In this document: positions 54,355 through 62,799 of the stretch, one piece after another
Layout: the number at the start of each line of letters is the position of its first letter
Position numbering within the stretch: position 1 is the first letter of the stretch
From: Pseudomonas kielensis
GTDB lineage: Bacteria > Pseudomonadota > Gammaproteobacteria > Pseudomonadales > Pseudomonadaceae
Length of the DNA: 64,000 nucleotides
Assembly: GCF_014236655.1 (NCBI RefSeq)
Contig: NZ_JACMYG010000029.1
Coordinates: forward strand, 1 to 64,000
Direction of reading: 5' to 3'
The notes under the pieces: generated by a model
The model's input: only the letters and a program-made list of their open reading frames with translations
The model's database searches: none
Told to the model about the DNA's origin: nothing
Translations under genes and position numbers: made by a program

Positions 54355-56049
54355 TCAGAAGCCCAGGCTCAAATGTTCAGCAATCGGACCCAGCGCCAGG
54401 CTCGGCAGGAATGTCAGGCCACCCACCAGCAAAATGGTCACGGTCAACAGGGTCACGAACAGCGGACCATGGGTCGGGAAGCTGTTCTGGCCAATCGGTG
54501 CGGCCTTTTTCTGCGCCAGGCTACCGGCCAGTGCCAGCACGGGCAGGATGTAGCCAAAGCGTCCGATCAACATGCCAAGGCCCAGCATCAGGTTGTGGAA
54601 CGGCGTGTTGGCACCCAGGCCGGCGAAGGCCGAACCGTTGTTGGCGCTGGCCGAGGTGTAGGCGTAGAGCAACTGGCTGAAGCCGTGGGGTCCCGGGTTG
54701 CTGATGGTGGCCATGGGGCCAGGCAGGCTGGCCGCCAGGGCACCCAGTACCAGCACACCCACCGGCATCACCAGCAAGGTCACCACCAGCAACTGCACTT
54801 CCTTGGCCTGCAACTTCTTGCCCAGGTATTCGGGGGTCCGGCCGATCATCAGGCCGGCGAGGAACACCGCAATCAGTACGTTGAGCAACATGCCGTAGAG
54901 GCCGGCACCCACGCCGCCGAAGATCACTTCGCCGACCATCATGTTGATCATCGAGACCATGCCGCTCAGCGGGTTGAGGCTGTCGTGCATGCCGTTCACC
55001 GAGCCGTTCGACGCGGCCGTGGTGGTCACCGACCAGAGCACCGTGGCGGTGGTACCGAAACGCGCTTCCTTGCCTTCTTGCGGCGCGCTTTGTTCGACGG
55101 CCGCATTGTTCAGGCTCGGGTTGGGCTGGTATTCGGCCCACAGCGACACGCTGCCGCCAATCAGGAACAGCGCGAGCATGCAGGCGATGATCGCCCGGCT
55201 CTGGCGCAGGTCCTTGACGTAATGGCCGAAGGTGAACACCAGTGCCGCCGGAATCAGAATGATTGAGCCGACTTCAAACAGGTTGCTCCAGGCGCTGGGG
55301 TTCTCGAAGGGGTGCGCGGAGTTGACACCAAAGAAACCACCGCCGTTGGTCCCCAGTTGCTTGATCGCGATCTGGCTGGCGGCCGGCCCCAGGGGGATGA
55401 CCTGGTCGACGCCTTGCAGGGTCAGCGCACTCACGTACTGGGCGAAAGTTTGCGGCACGCCCTGCCAGACCAGGAACAGCGCCAGCAGCAGGCACAGCGG
55501 GAGCAGGCCGTAGAGCGTGGCGCGGGTCATGTCGACCCAGAAGTTGCCCAGGGTGTGGGCCGACTTGCGCCCGATACCGCGGCACAAGGCAACCAGCACG
55601 GCCAGGCCGGTGGCGGCGCTGACAAAGTTCTGCACGGTCAGGCCGACCATCTGGCTCAGGTAGCTGAGGGTCGCTTCACCGCTATAGGACTGCCAGTTGG
55701 TGTTGGTCATGAAGCTGACGGCGGTATTGAACGCCTGGGTCCATTCCTGCCCCGGCAGATTCTGCGGATTGAGCGGCAGGTAGTTCTGCAACAGCAGGAT
55801 CGTGAACAACAGCAAAAAGCCCGCGAGGTTGAACGCCAGCAAGGCCAGGGTGTACTTCTGCCAGCTCTGCTCGCTGTGGGGGTCAACCCCGGCGAGACGA
55901 TAACAGCCACGCTCCACGGGCCCCAGGACCGGCGACAACCAAGTACGCTGGCCCTCCATGACCTTGTAGTAGAAGCGTCCCAGGAACGGTGCAGGAATCA
56001 GCACCAGGGCGAAAAAGGCCAGGATCAGCCAATAGTCATAACTGTGCAT
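54355..56049 (-). CDS. kdpA: Potassium-transporting ATPase subunit KdpA
   Basis: 564 aa K+-channel-like subunit with ten transmembrane helices. Selectivity-filter segments are seen in MTNTNWQSY, GTNGGGFFG, and the MHDSLNPLSG and ANNGSAFAGLG blocks. ATG 56049 (MHSYDYWLIL) replaces a longer frame that extends into kdpF antisense-like sequence and lacks support. It follows kdpF by 8 bp. Confidence 0.96.
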   Translation of the reverse strand: MHSYDYWLILAFFALVLIPAPFLGRFYYKVMEGQRTWLSPVLGPVERGCYRLAGVDPHSEQSWQKYTLALLAFNLAGFLLLFTILLLQNYLPLNPQNLPGQEWTQAFNTAVSFMTNTNWQSYSGEATLSYLSQMVGLTVQNFVSAATGLAVLVALCRGIGRKSAHTLGNFWVDMTRATLYGLLPLCLLLALFLVWQGVPQTFAQYVSALTLQGVDQVIPLGPAASQIAIKQLGTNGGGFFGVNSAHPFENPSAWSNLFEVGSIILIPAALVFTFGHYVKDLRQSRAIIACMLALFLIGGSVSLWAEYQPNPSLNNAAVEQSAPQEGKEARFGTTATVLWSVTTTAASNGSVNGMHDSLNPLSGMVSMINMMVGEVIFGGVGAGLYGMLLNVLIAVFLAGLMIGRTPEYLGKKLQAKEVQLLVVTLLVMPVGVLVLGALAASLPGPMATISNPGPHGFSQLLYAYTSASANNGSAFAGLGANTPFHNLMLGLGMLIGRFGYILPVLALAGSLAQKKAAPIGQNSFPTHGPLFVTLLTVTILLVGGLTFLPSLALGPIAEHLSLGF

Positions 56050-56057
56050 AGCCGCTC

Positions 56058-56147
56058 CTAGCTCCGGTCCGCGCGCAACAACGCGACCAATAGATAAATG
56101 AACAGTCCCACCGCCAGCAGCAGGGACACCCCGTCCAGAATGTTCAT
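56058..56147 (-). CDS. kdpF: KdpF, small subunit of the Kdp potassium pump
   Basis: 29 aa single-helix peptide starting MNILDGVSLLLAVGLF and ending LLRADRS. It lies directly before kdpA and has GGAG 8 nt before the ATG. KdpF stabilises the KdpABC complex. Confidence 0.9.
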   Translation of the reverse strand: MNILDGVSLLLAVGLFIYLLVALLRADRS

Positions 56148-56237
56148 TGAATTTCTCCGAGTTACGGCGTGTTGCCGCGTGTGCAGTGATTGTCGGCAAG
56201 GAGGGCGTAAAGGAACGAGACCAGGGGGGATGGCGAG

Positions 56238-56258
56238 GCATAAAGAAAGCGTAAAGAG
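56238..56258 (-). promoter_or_regulatory. Putative KdpE binding site upstream of kdpF
   Basis: On the minus strand the site reads TTTACGC-TTTC-TTTATGC, an 11-bp-spaced direct repeat with the same 7-4-7 layout as the E. coli KdpE site as I remember it. A third copy, TTTACGC, lies at 56211-56205, 33 bp (three helical turns) further on. The box ends about 90 bp before the kdpF ATG. Confidence 0.55.
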
Positions 56259-56423
56259 TGGGCTCTGGCGAGTGTCAGGGCCCGATTTACGGGGCGTGGC
56301 GGGGCTCGATCAGCGACGACGCTTGCACACCCATGCCTGAGCGAACGTCAGCATTTGCGCTCGCACAAAACGGCTACTTCGGGCGAGAATGCCGACCATC
56401 GTCGTCTATTGCTGGAGAACATG

Positions 56424-56969
56424 ATGAATGTAGTCAACACCGATCTGCCGGGTGTTCTGATTATCGAGCCGAAGGTGTTCGGTGACGAACGTGGGTTCTT
56501 TTACGAGAGTTTCAACGCGAAGGCTTTTGCCCAGGCGACAGGCCTGAACACCCAGTTCGTTCAAGACAACCACTCGCGTTCACAACAGGGCGTGTTGCGC
56601 GGCCTGCATTACCAGCTGGAAAACACCCAGGGCAAGTTGGTGCGGGTAACGGCAGGTGAGGTACTGGACGTTGCCGTGGATATTCGCCGCAGCTCGCCAC
56701 ACTTTGGAAAATGGGTCGCGGTACGCTTGTCCGCCGACAATCATCGCCAGCTGTGGGTGCCGGAAGGTTTCGCCCACGGGTTTGTGGTGTTGAGTGAGTT
56801 CGCCGAGTTTCTCTACAAGACCACCGACTACTACACCCCTTCGGCCGAGCGCAGTATTCGTTGGGACGACCCGGACCTGGCGATCGACTGGCAACTGGCT
56901 GATGCCCCGCAACTCTCCGCCAAGGATCAGGCAGGCGCTTGGTTCAAGGACGCCCAGGTCTTCGATTGA
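56424..56969 (+). CDS. rmlC: dTDP-4-dehydrorhamnose 3,5-epimerase RmlC
   Basis: 181 aa cupin-fold epimerase in dTDP-L-rhamnose synthesis. Signatures: DERGFFYESFN, QDNHSRSQQGVLRGLHYQ (shown in part: VLRGLHYQ with the catalytic His), VPEGFAHGFVVLSE and the RSIRWDDPDL segment. The other rml genes (A, B, D) are not adjacent. Tandem ATGs at 56421/56424; 56424 sits 7 nt after GGAG. A 7-bp hairpin at 56973-56992 follows the stop, with no T-run. Confidence 0.95.
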   Translation: MNVVNTDLPGVLIIEPKVFGDERGFFYESFNAKAFAQATGLNTQFVQDNHSRSQQGVLRGLHYQLENTQGKLVRVTAGEVLDVAVDIRRSSPHFGKWVAVRLSADNHRQLWVPEGFAHGFVVLSEFAEFLYKTTDYYTPSAERSIRWDDPDLAIDWQLADAPQLSAKDQAGAWFKDAQVFD

Positions 56970-57122
56970 AACCCGCTCGCTGCGCCGAGCGGATGTAGAT
57001 CAGGTGATCCTGGCGCAACAGGCCTAGAATGGAACCACGGAGAATCGTTGTGACTCAAAGTGGATATGCACGACATTGTCGCGAAACCGTTCGCCTCGAT
57101 GCCTGCCCTTAAGGAGAGCCCT

Positions 57123-57290
57123 ATGCCCTGGTATGCCTGGTTGATTCTGGTGGTTGCGATCGGATCGATCGTCGGTGGTCTGATGATGTTGCGCGACACC
57201 GCGAACAAGGTCGAATTGACCGACGAGCAACGTAAACGCGTGGCTGAACGTAACGCGGAAATGGACGCCAAGGACGCTCAGGATCGTTGA
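57123..57290 (+). CDS. DUF2897 micro-membrane protein
   Basis: 55 aa with one transmembrane helix (about 5-25, WLILVVAIGSIVGGLMML) and a charged C-terminal tail (RKRVAERNAEMDAKDAQDR). AAGGAGAG is 5-7 nt before ATG 57123, which overrules the longer frame. Widespread in gammaproteobacteria; no role known. Confidence 0.85.
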   Translation: MPWYAWLILVVAIGSIVGGLMMLRDTANKVELTDEQRKRVAERNAEMDAKDAQDR

Positions 57291-57300
57291 CCCTGGCGCC

Positions 57301-57331
57301 GGCCGGGATGTTGCCATTGTGCATCCCGGCC
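57301..57331. terminator. Hairpin between DUF2897 and DUF1989 genes
   Basis: Perfect 10-bp stem GGCCGGGATG / CATCCCGGCC with an 11-nt loop, between convergent genes. No T-run, so termination there may need Rho or the hairpin may protect 3' ends. Confidence 0.5.
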
Positions 57332-57340
57332 AGCCCCGCC

Positions 57341-58192
57341 CTACTCCTGCCAGTCGGCCTTGGCGATATGCAGCCCGTGCAAGCCTTTGTACGCCGCCCG
57401 TTCAGGCTGACTCCAGCCTTGCAGCAACTCATCGTCCAGCCGATAGATTTCCACCCCCAGTGGCCGGCAAACACTCAACGGGTCCTGGGCATCCGGCCCC
57501 CACATCGCCAGCGACAAATCCCCGCCCGGGCACGTCGACAACGCGCACAACAGATCGATCTCGGCAAAAAATTCCAGGTAGTCGCCTTTGCGTGCCGGAC
57601 AGGCTTTCATGAAATACAGGTCATCGTGGTTCAGGCCTGTGCACTGGAAGATGTTCAGCACGTCATGCACGTCGAACTCGGTCAGGCCATGGGGCAGCAC
57701 CGCACGGGTCAGGTTGGAATGACAGTGATGGTGAAAGTCTTCGCCGGTGAGCATTTTGTTCACGTAGGGATCACAGCGCGTGCCCAGCAAGTCATGCAGG
57801 CGGCCGCCGTGTTCGTCGATCCCGTAGTCGGCCAGGCTATCGTCGGTGATGGTCACCAGTGGCCTGAGAAATGGCAGGTTTGACCAGAGTCGGTCATGGG
57901 TGCTGACATGGGCCCCCTGCAACTGCCGGGTCCGGGCCGCCCATAAGCGCTCGCGCGGATCGTTGGCATTCCAGACGTTAAAATCCCCCACCTGCGGTCC
58001 CACCGGCGTGGTCACCCGAAACACATGGCCGGCGGGAACATGCCAGGCGCGACCGGTACGAATGGGCACCTCGAACTGCTCGATCAGCGTGCGGCCATCC
58101 GGGGTGTCGCGGATTCGCTGGTAAAACGCGGTATCGACCTGCAAGGCCGAACCCTTACTGACCTGGTAGGCCGCTGGATAGTCTTTGTACAT
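57341..58192 (-). CDS. DUF1989 protein (urea amidolyase-associated family)
   Basis: 283 aa DUF1989 protein. Likely metal ligands are in HCHSNLTRA (near 150), NIFQCTGLN and CPARKGDYLEF, and CPGGDLSLAMWG. Members next to urea/guanidine carboxylase act as carboxyguanidine deiminase subunits (CgdA/B), always as a pair with a carboxylase. Here there is no second DUF1989 gene and no carboxylase, so the substrate is open. It follows a GntR regulator by 15 bp in the same operon. Confidence 0.85.
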   Translation of the reverse strand: MYKDYPAAYQVSKGSALQVDTAFYQRIRDTPDGRTLIEQFEVPIRTGRAWHVPAGHVFRVTTPVGPQVGDFNVWNANDPRERLWAARTRQLQGAHVSTHDRLWSNLPFLRPLVTITDDSLADYGIDEHGGRLHDLLGTRCDPYVNKMLTGEDFHHHCHSNLTRAVLPHGLTEFDVHDVLNIFQCTGLNHDDLYFMKACPARKGDYLEFFAEIDLLCALSTCPGGDLSLAMWGPDAQDPLSVCRPLGVEIYRLDDELLQGWSQPERAAYKGLHGLHIAKADWQE

Positions 58193-58207
58193 GGCGTGAT
58201 TCCTCGA

Positions 58208-58861
58208 TCAGTGGCGCGAGCCAGGGTTGAATACCTCGAGCAGTTGCTGCTCGGAGTCGTCCAGGTAAGTGCTCAAGGCTTCGAGAGCGGCCGGACGGTC
58301 GTTCTCGATCAGGTGTTGGTAAATCATTCGGTCGCGCGCCAGCCACGGCGCCTGGAACCTGGATTCATCGGGCGCAGCGCTGAAAACCAGGCGCAATTGC
58401 GCGACGACGGTGGTGAAGAACTCGTCGAACAACGGACTGCCCAGCAACCCGACAATCCGTTGGTGAAAACGCAGGCTGTGGGTACCAACGGCTCGCCAGT
58501 CTTCCCGATCACGGGCCAACTGCGTGGCCTCGATGGCCTCGCGCATGGAGTCCGACTGTTGCTCGCGCAGCGGCCGGCTGGCGGCGATTGCCTGCAACTC
58601 CAAGGTGCGCCGCACCTGGAACAGGTCGCGTACCTGATCGGCGCCGGGCTGGCGAACCATGACCCCTTTGTGCCGCACGTAGCGGGTCAGGCCTTCCTGC
58701 CCCAGGCGGTGCAAGGCTTCGCGAATAGTATTGCGCGAGGCGTTGTAGGCCAGTACCAGGTCCGCCTCTGTCAACGCTTTTCCCGGCAGCAAGCGCCCGC
58801 CAATGATATCGGCGCGCAGCTCCAATGTGATGTGGTCAGCCAGGGACAATCCATCACTCAT
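58208..58861 (-). CDS. GntR-family regulator, FCD (FadR) subgroup
   Basis: 217 aa. N-terminal winged HTH (LTEADLVLAYNASRNTIREAL) shown partly as ASRNTIREALHRL, and an FCD effector domain with the metal-binding Asp/His pattern (HQRIVGLLGSPLF and YQHLIENDRPAALEA). FCD regulators bind carboxylates or amino-acid-like ligands. I take ATG 58861 because GAGG is 8 nt upstream; earlier starts are too close to it. First gene of the operon with the DUF1989 gene. Confidence 0.9.
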   Translation of the reverse strand: MSDGLSLADHITLELRADIIGGRLLPGKALTEADLVLAYNASRNTIREALHRLGQEGLTRYVRHKGVMVRQPGADQVRDLFQVRRTLELQAIAASRPLREQQSDSMREAIEATQLARDREDWRAVGTHSLRFHQRIVGLLGSPLFDEFFTTVVAQLRLVFSAAPDESRFQAPWLARDRMIYQHLIENDRPAALEALSTYLDDSEQQLLEVFNPGSRH

Positions 58862-58876
58862 ACTCATCACCTCAGG

Positions 58877-58889
58877 ATTGTTGAACAAT
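58877..58889. promoter_or_regulatory. Perfect palindrome, likely GntR operator
   Basis: ATTGTTGAACAAT, a 13-bp perfect palindrome 16 bp before the GntR start. The form TTGT-N3-ACAA suits FCD-GntR regulators and implies autoregulation. Confidence 0.5.
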
Positions 58890-59036
58890 CTTCCGGGAAT
58901 GAGTAATCACTATTCATGCCAGCTACTTATGGCCAATAAGGGAGTCTGGCCCCATCTGCATGTTTTTTAGAAATAGAAGTACAGTCACCATTCCATTTAG
59001 CTTGGTTAATATGGCGCATTGCCGTGGAGATTAAGA

Positions 59037-59594
59037 ATGCGCTACTCGCAGGACCATAAAGCCCAGACCCATCAGCGCATCATCAAGGAAGCAGCCGCAC
59101 GCTTTCGCCGCGACGGAATCGGTGCCACTGGCCTGCAACCCCTGATGAAGGCCCTGGGCCTGACCCATGGCGGTTTCTACTCACACTTCAAATCCAAGGA
59201 CGAACTGGTCGAAAAGGCCCTGCAAGCAGCGGGCGAGGAAGTCAGTGAGCTTTGTGCGGCACTGTTCGCGCAAGAGCGCCCCCTCCAGACCTTTATCGAC
59301 ACCTACTTGTCCGAATGGCACAAGACCTCTCCCCATGAGGGTTGCCCCCTGCCCACCATGTCGTCGGAACTGGGCTTGCGCGGACAGGCCAGCCCTACCA
59401 GCGATGTCGTGCTCAATGCTCGTCTGCAGCAGGTTGAGCAAGCCCTGGGCAGTGAGGATGCGGCGGATAAGAGCCTGATCATCATGTCGACCCTGGTCGG
59501 CGCCCTCCTGCTGTCGCGCAGCGTCGAAAGCCCGGAGTTGGCCCAGCGGATTCTCGACGTCACGCGTGAGCATCTGAACAAGCTGGTGGAGTAA
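59037..59594 (+). CDS. TetR-family transcriptional regulator
   Basis: 185 aa. HTH region (residues ~14-55: IIKEAAARFRRDGIGATGLQ then LTHGGFYSHFKSKDEL, shown here in parts). The C-terminal ligand domain has a CPLPTMSSELGLRG motif typical of the group that regulates short-chain dehydrogenases or NADPH oxidoreductases. ATG 59037 has GGAG 7 nt upstream. It is convergent with the truncated SDR gene, whose intact form was a probable partner. Confidence 0.88.
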   Translation: MRYSQDHKAQTHQRIIKEAAARFRRDGIGATGLQPLMKALGLTHGGFYSHFKSKDELVEKALQAAGEEVSELCAALFAQERPLQTFIDTYLSEWHKTSPHEGCPLPTMSSELGLRGQASPTSDVVLNARLQQVEQALGSEDAADKSLIIMSTLVGALLLSRSVESPELAQRILDVTREHLNKLVE

Positions 59595-59603
59595 AAATCC
59601 GCC

Positions 59604-60185
59604 CTATTTGTAACGTGCGGCGGCGACGTATTTCGACAGGTTCGGCGCCAATGCGTGACGCGCGGTAACAAACCCATCCCAGTCTGCGGCATCAGGTAGC
59701 GAAGGAATGCTGATCAATTCCCCTTGGTCGAAACCCGACAAGGCAGCGTCAACCCTCTCTCCAGCGTCCATGACCCTCTCTGCCGGGAGGGCGCTTGGGT
59801 CGATTGCGCAACATTCCCAGATTTCGGTACGCGTCACCCCGGGCAACACGGGCTGGACCCGCACCCCGCTGCCACCGAGCTCGGCGTTGAGCGATTGGCT
59901 CAGGCTCAACACGTAGGCCTTGCTCGCACTGTAGGTGGCGTTGAAGCGCTCGGGGATCAGCGCGACCACCGATGCCAGGTTGATAATTGCCCCGTAACCC
60001 GCCGCCGAGAAACTCGCCGCGGCTGCCGAGGCCAAACGTGTCACGGCCACCACATTGAGTTGAATCATTCGCTCCAGTTGATCCTGGTCGGCACTCGCCA
60101 AGAGGCCCTCCGCCGCCACCCCGGCGTTGCTCAGGAGCAGGCTGATGCGCGGATCGGTACGCAGGCGCTGCTCGACTGTGAGCAA
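59604..60185 (-). pseudogene. 5'-truncated short-chain dehydrogenase/reductase gene
   Basis: 193 residues of an SDR protein from the NAG motif onwards (LLLSNAGVAAEG), with the catalytic Ser (NLASVV) and YSASK motif. The first ~60-70 residues with the TGxxxGIG cofactor loop are absent. The frame stays open upstream into the comEA terminator (codons for ...YRQVGEGFL) but without SDR similarity and with only a TTG near the join at 60185. A deletion that removed the 5' end and promoter, joining to the comEA terminator, fits best. Product unlikely to bind NAD(P). Confidence 0.8.
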
Positions 60186-60224
60186 AAAACCCTCCCCTAC
60201 CTGCCGGTACTCAATCCCACAAAC

Positions 60225-60250
60225 AAAAAAGGCCGGTCAATGACCGGCCT
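60225..60250 (-). terminator. Intrinsic terminator of comEA
   Basis: GGCCGGTCA-A-TGACCGGCC stem on the minus strand, followed by TTTTTT (plus A's at 60225-60230). Confidence 0.88.
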
Positions 60251-60269
60251 CAGTGCGGGCGCTCGGGTA

Positions 60270-60605
60270 TCAGTTCACTTCCAGCCGGTCGCGATTCTTG
60301 TCCAGGAGCGTCTTGCCAATGCCCTTGACCTCCAACAACTCATCCACCGAGGCGAACGAGCCATTGCTGTCACGGTACGCAACAATAGCCTTGGCTTTGG
60401 CCTCGCCGATCCCGGAGAGATCGCGCTGCAAGGTGGCCACATCGGCTTTGTTCAGATCGACCTTGGCCGCCATTTCTGAAGATGCCACTGGCATCGTTGC
60501 AGGCGCTGGAACGGTTTCGAGTTTAGGGGCAGGAGCAGCGATTGCTGCAACTGAGGCACTGGTCAACAGGGCGAAAACCAGAGAGTGGAAGTAGCCTGTA
60601 CGCAT
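60270..60605 (-). CDS. ComEA-like helix-hairpin-helix DNA-binding protein
   Basis: 111 aa. Sec signal peptide (1-24), a Pro/Ala linker, then two helix-hairpin-helix motifs (LQRDLSGIGEAKAKAIVAYR and LLEVKGIGKTLLDKNRDRL) shown by their SGIGEAKA and VKGIGKT hairpins. ComEA-type proteins bind DNA in the periplasm for uptake; in pseudomonads its use is uncertain. ATG 60605 has GGAG 8 nt upstream. It lies downstream of wbpM, as in P. aeruginosa. Confidence 0.92.
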   Translation of the reverse strand: MRTGYFHSLVFALLTSASVAAIAAPAPKLETVPAPATMPVASSEMAAKVDLNKADVATLQRDLSGIGEAKAKAIVAYRDSNGSFASVDELLEVKGIGKTLLDKNRDRLEVN

Positions 60606-60718
60606 AAGTGACGCTCCATGACTTCGTTGAGAGAGAAGCAGCTTTTCCAAAGCTGCCTCCCAAACCTAGGTCATGGCGGGCTTCTGTCAAAAATGTGTGC
60701 GTTGCAGAGTATGTAGCA

Positions 60719-62713
60719 TCAGGGCTCAAGGCGGCGTTGCTGGTAGATCCAGTCGACAATTTCCCCGTCCGGGGTATAGCCGCTGACGGTTTCGCGCAGC
60801 AACTGGCGAACGCGCGCGTAATCGTCCTGTTCAACGGCCCGCAACAGTTTAGCCAGGCGCACCTTCAGATCATCCCAAGGCAGGTGATCCTCGTTTGCAC
60901 TCATGATCATCGGGTGCTGGGTGGCCGCCACGTTGTCGCCTATCAGCAACTCTTCGTAAAGCTTTTCACCCGGGCGCAGGCCCGTGAACTCAATGGCAAT
61001 GTCACCCTGCAGGTTCTTCTCCGAACGAATGCTCAAGCCAGACAGATGGATCATCTTCTCTGCAAGCTCGACGATTTTCACCGGTTCGCCCATATCGAGT
61101 ACAAATACATCCCCGCCCTGCCCCATGGAACCCGCCTGGATGACCAGTTGCGCCGCCTCGGGAATGGTCATGAAGTAACGCGTGATCTTGGGGTGCGTTA
61201 CCGTAAGCGGACCACCGGATTTGATCTGGCTGTGGAACAGTGGGATCACAGAACCGGATGACCCCAGCACGTTGCCGAAGCGGACCATGGTGAACCGGGT
61301 TTTATTGACCCGTGATACGTTGCCTTTGTCGCCAAACAGCACCGGAGCGATTTCACGACTGAGAGCCTGCAGCGTCAGTTCGGCCAAGCGCTTGGTACTG
61401 CCCATCACATTGGTTGGGCGAACCGCTTTGTCAGTGGAAATCAGCACAAAGCTGGCGACCCCCGCTTGCAATGCAGCCTGAGCGGTATTCAGCGTGCCGA
61501 TCACGTTGTTGAGCACGCCTTCGGCAATGTTGTGCTCGACCATAGGCACGTGTTTGTACGCGGCTGCGTGGTAAACGGTATCCACCCGCCAGGTCTTCAT
61601 CACATCCAACAACTTGTCCTGATGGCGGATCGACCCCAGGATCGGCAGCAAACGAACGGACGAGGACTCACAACTGGCTCGCTGCTCAAGCTCGGACAAA
61701 ATGCAGTAGAGATTGAACTCACTGTGCTCGAACAACAGCAGGGTGGTCGGTGCGAGGGAAAAAATCTGTCGACATAGTTCGGCGCCAATGGAGCCTCCCG
61801 CGCCGGTCACCATCACCGTCTTGCCCTTGATACAACGCTCCAGTAAATCGGATTGTGCCGGAACCGAATCCCGACCAAGCAAGTCGGCGATATCGACTTC
61901 CTGAATATCTTCGACTTTAACCCGGCCACTGGCCAGATCAGTGAAATTCGGAACACTGCGGATATGTAATGGAAATCCCTCAAGGACATTGAGAATTTCC
62001 CTACGCCTCGCTCGGGTCGAAGACGGCAGTGCCAACAGAATTTCCTGCGCCCCCGTTACATCGATCATCTGTTGAATGCGCTTGGGATTGTAGACCAGCA
62101 GCCCCGAAATAGACCGGTCCGCAATACTCGGGTCGTCATCAATGAAGGCGACCGGTCGCATCACGCGCCCCATGCGAAGCGCTGCGACTAGCTGATTTCC
62201 CGCGACGCCCGCGCCATAGATGGCCACTTTGGTCAAACCATCATCGCGGTTGGTGAACGGCACATGTTGAGCCGCCGTGAACCAATCGCCCATGAAGTAA
62301 TGGCGCATGCAAAGGCGAAGACCGCCAATGATCACCAGGCTCAGCCACCAGTAGTTGAAAATGATGGAGCGCGGCACGACAGCTTGATGATTGCTGTACC
62401 AATAGACAACGACCGCCAGGATCAACGAGGACAGACTGACGGCCTTGATGATCGCAATGAGAGCGTCATTGCCGAAATAGCGCATGACCGCACGGTACAT
62501 GCCGAAACGGATGAAGAGCGGAATGGCAACGATTGGAGCGCAGACAAATAGCCAGAAGTGGACCTTGACTGGATTGAGCACATCATCGATACCTAGACGC
62601 ACTATAAATGCCATCCATAGCGCTACCCAAACCAGCAGCACGTCAGTGATGACCTGAATCAGTCTTTTTTTACGTCTGGGTAGTCCAAGTAAAAACGTTC
62701 TAACTTTATCCAT
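60719..62713 (-). CDS. wbpM: Nucleoside-diphosphate-sugar 4,6-dehydratase WbpM
   Basis: 664 aa, the same size as P. aeruginosa WbpM. Four N-terminal transmembrane helices (about 10-130), a CoA-binding-like domain (about 140-260), then a long SDR dehydratase with cofactor loop TGAGGSIGAE near 285 and the SMK-type catalytic region STDKAVRPTNVMGSTKR, in which Met replaces the usual Tyr. WbpM makes the 4-keto-6-deoxy intermediate for QuiNAc/FucNAc in O-antigen. ATG 62713 has GAGGGG 4-6 nt upstream; a GTG five codons earlier does not. Confidence 0.96.
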   Translation of the reverse strand: MDKVRTFLLGLPRRKKRLIQVITDVLLVWVALWMAFIVRLGIDDVLNPVKVHFWLFVCAPIVAIPLFIRFGMYRAVMRYFGNDALIAIIKAVSLSSLILAVVVYWYSNHQAVVPRSIIFNYWWLSLVIIGGLRLCMRHYFMGDWFTAAQHVPFTNRDDGLTKVAIYGAGVAGNQLVAALRMGRVMRPVAFIDDDPSIADRSISGLLVYNPKRIQQMIDVTGAQEILLALPSSTRARRREILNVLEGFPLHIRSVPNFTDLASGRVKVEDIQEVDIADLLGRDSVPAQSDLLERCIKGKTVMVTGAGGSIGAELCRQIFSLAPTTLLLFEHSEFNLYCILSELEQRASCESSSVRLLPILGSIRHQDKLLDVMKTWRVDTVYHAAAYKHVPMVEHNIAEGVLNNVIGTLNTAQAALQAGVASFVLISTDKAVRPTNVMGSTKRLAELTLQALSREIAPVLFGDKGNVSRVNKTRFTMVRFGNVLGSSGSVIPLFHSQIKSGGPLTVTHPKITRYFMTIPEAAQLVIQAGSMGQGGDVFVLDMGEPVKIVELAEKMIHLSGLSIRSEKNLQGDIAIEFTGLRPGEKLYEELLIGDNVAATQHPMIMSANEDHLPWDDLKVRLAKLLRAVEQDDYARVRQLLRETVSGYTPDGEIVDWIYQQRRLEP

Positions 62714-62799
62714 AAGCCCCTCAAACACTGCAACTTTCTCCCTCGTTTTGCCCCAATTCCTGAAGCCTTAGACATAAACTCAGGAGGATCGATGAGTCC

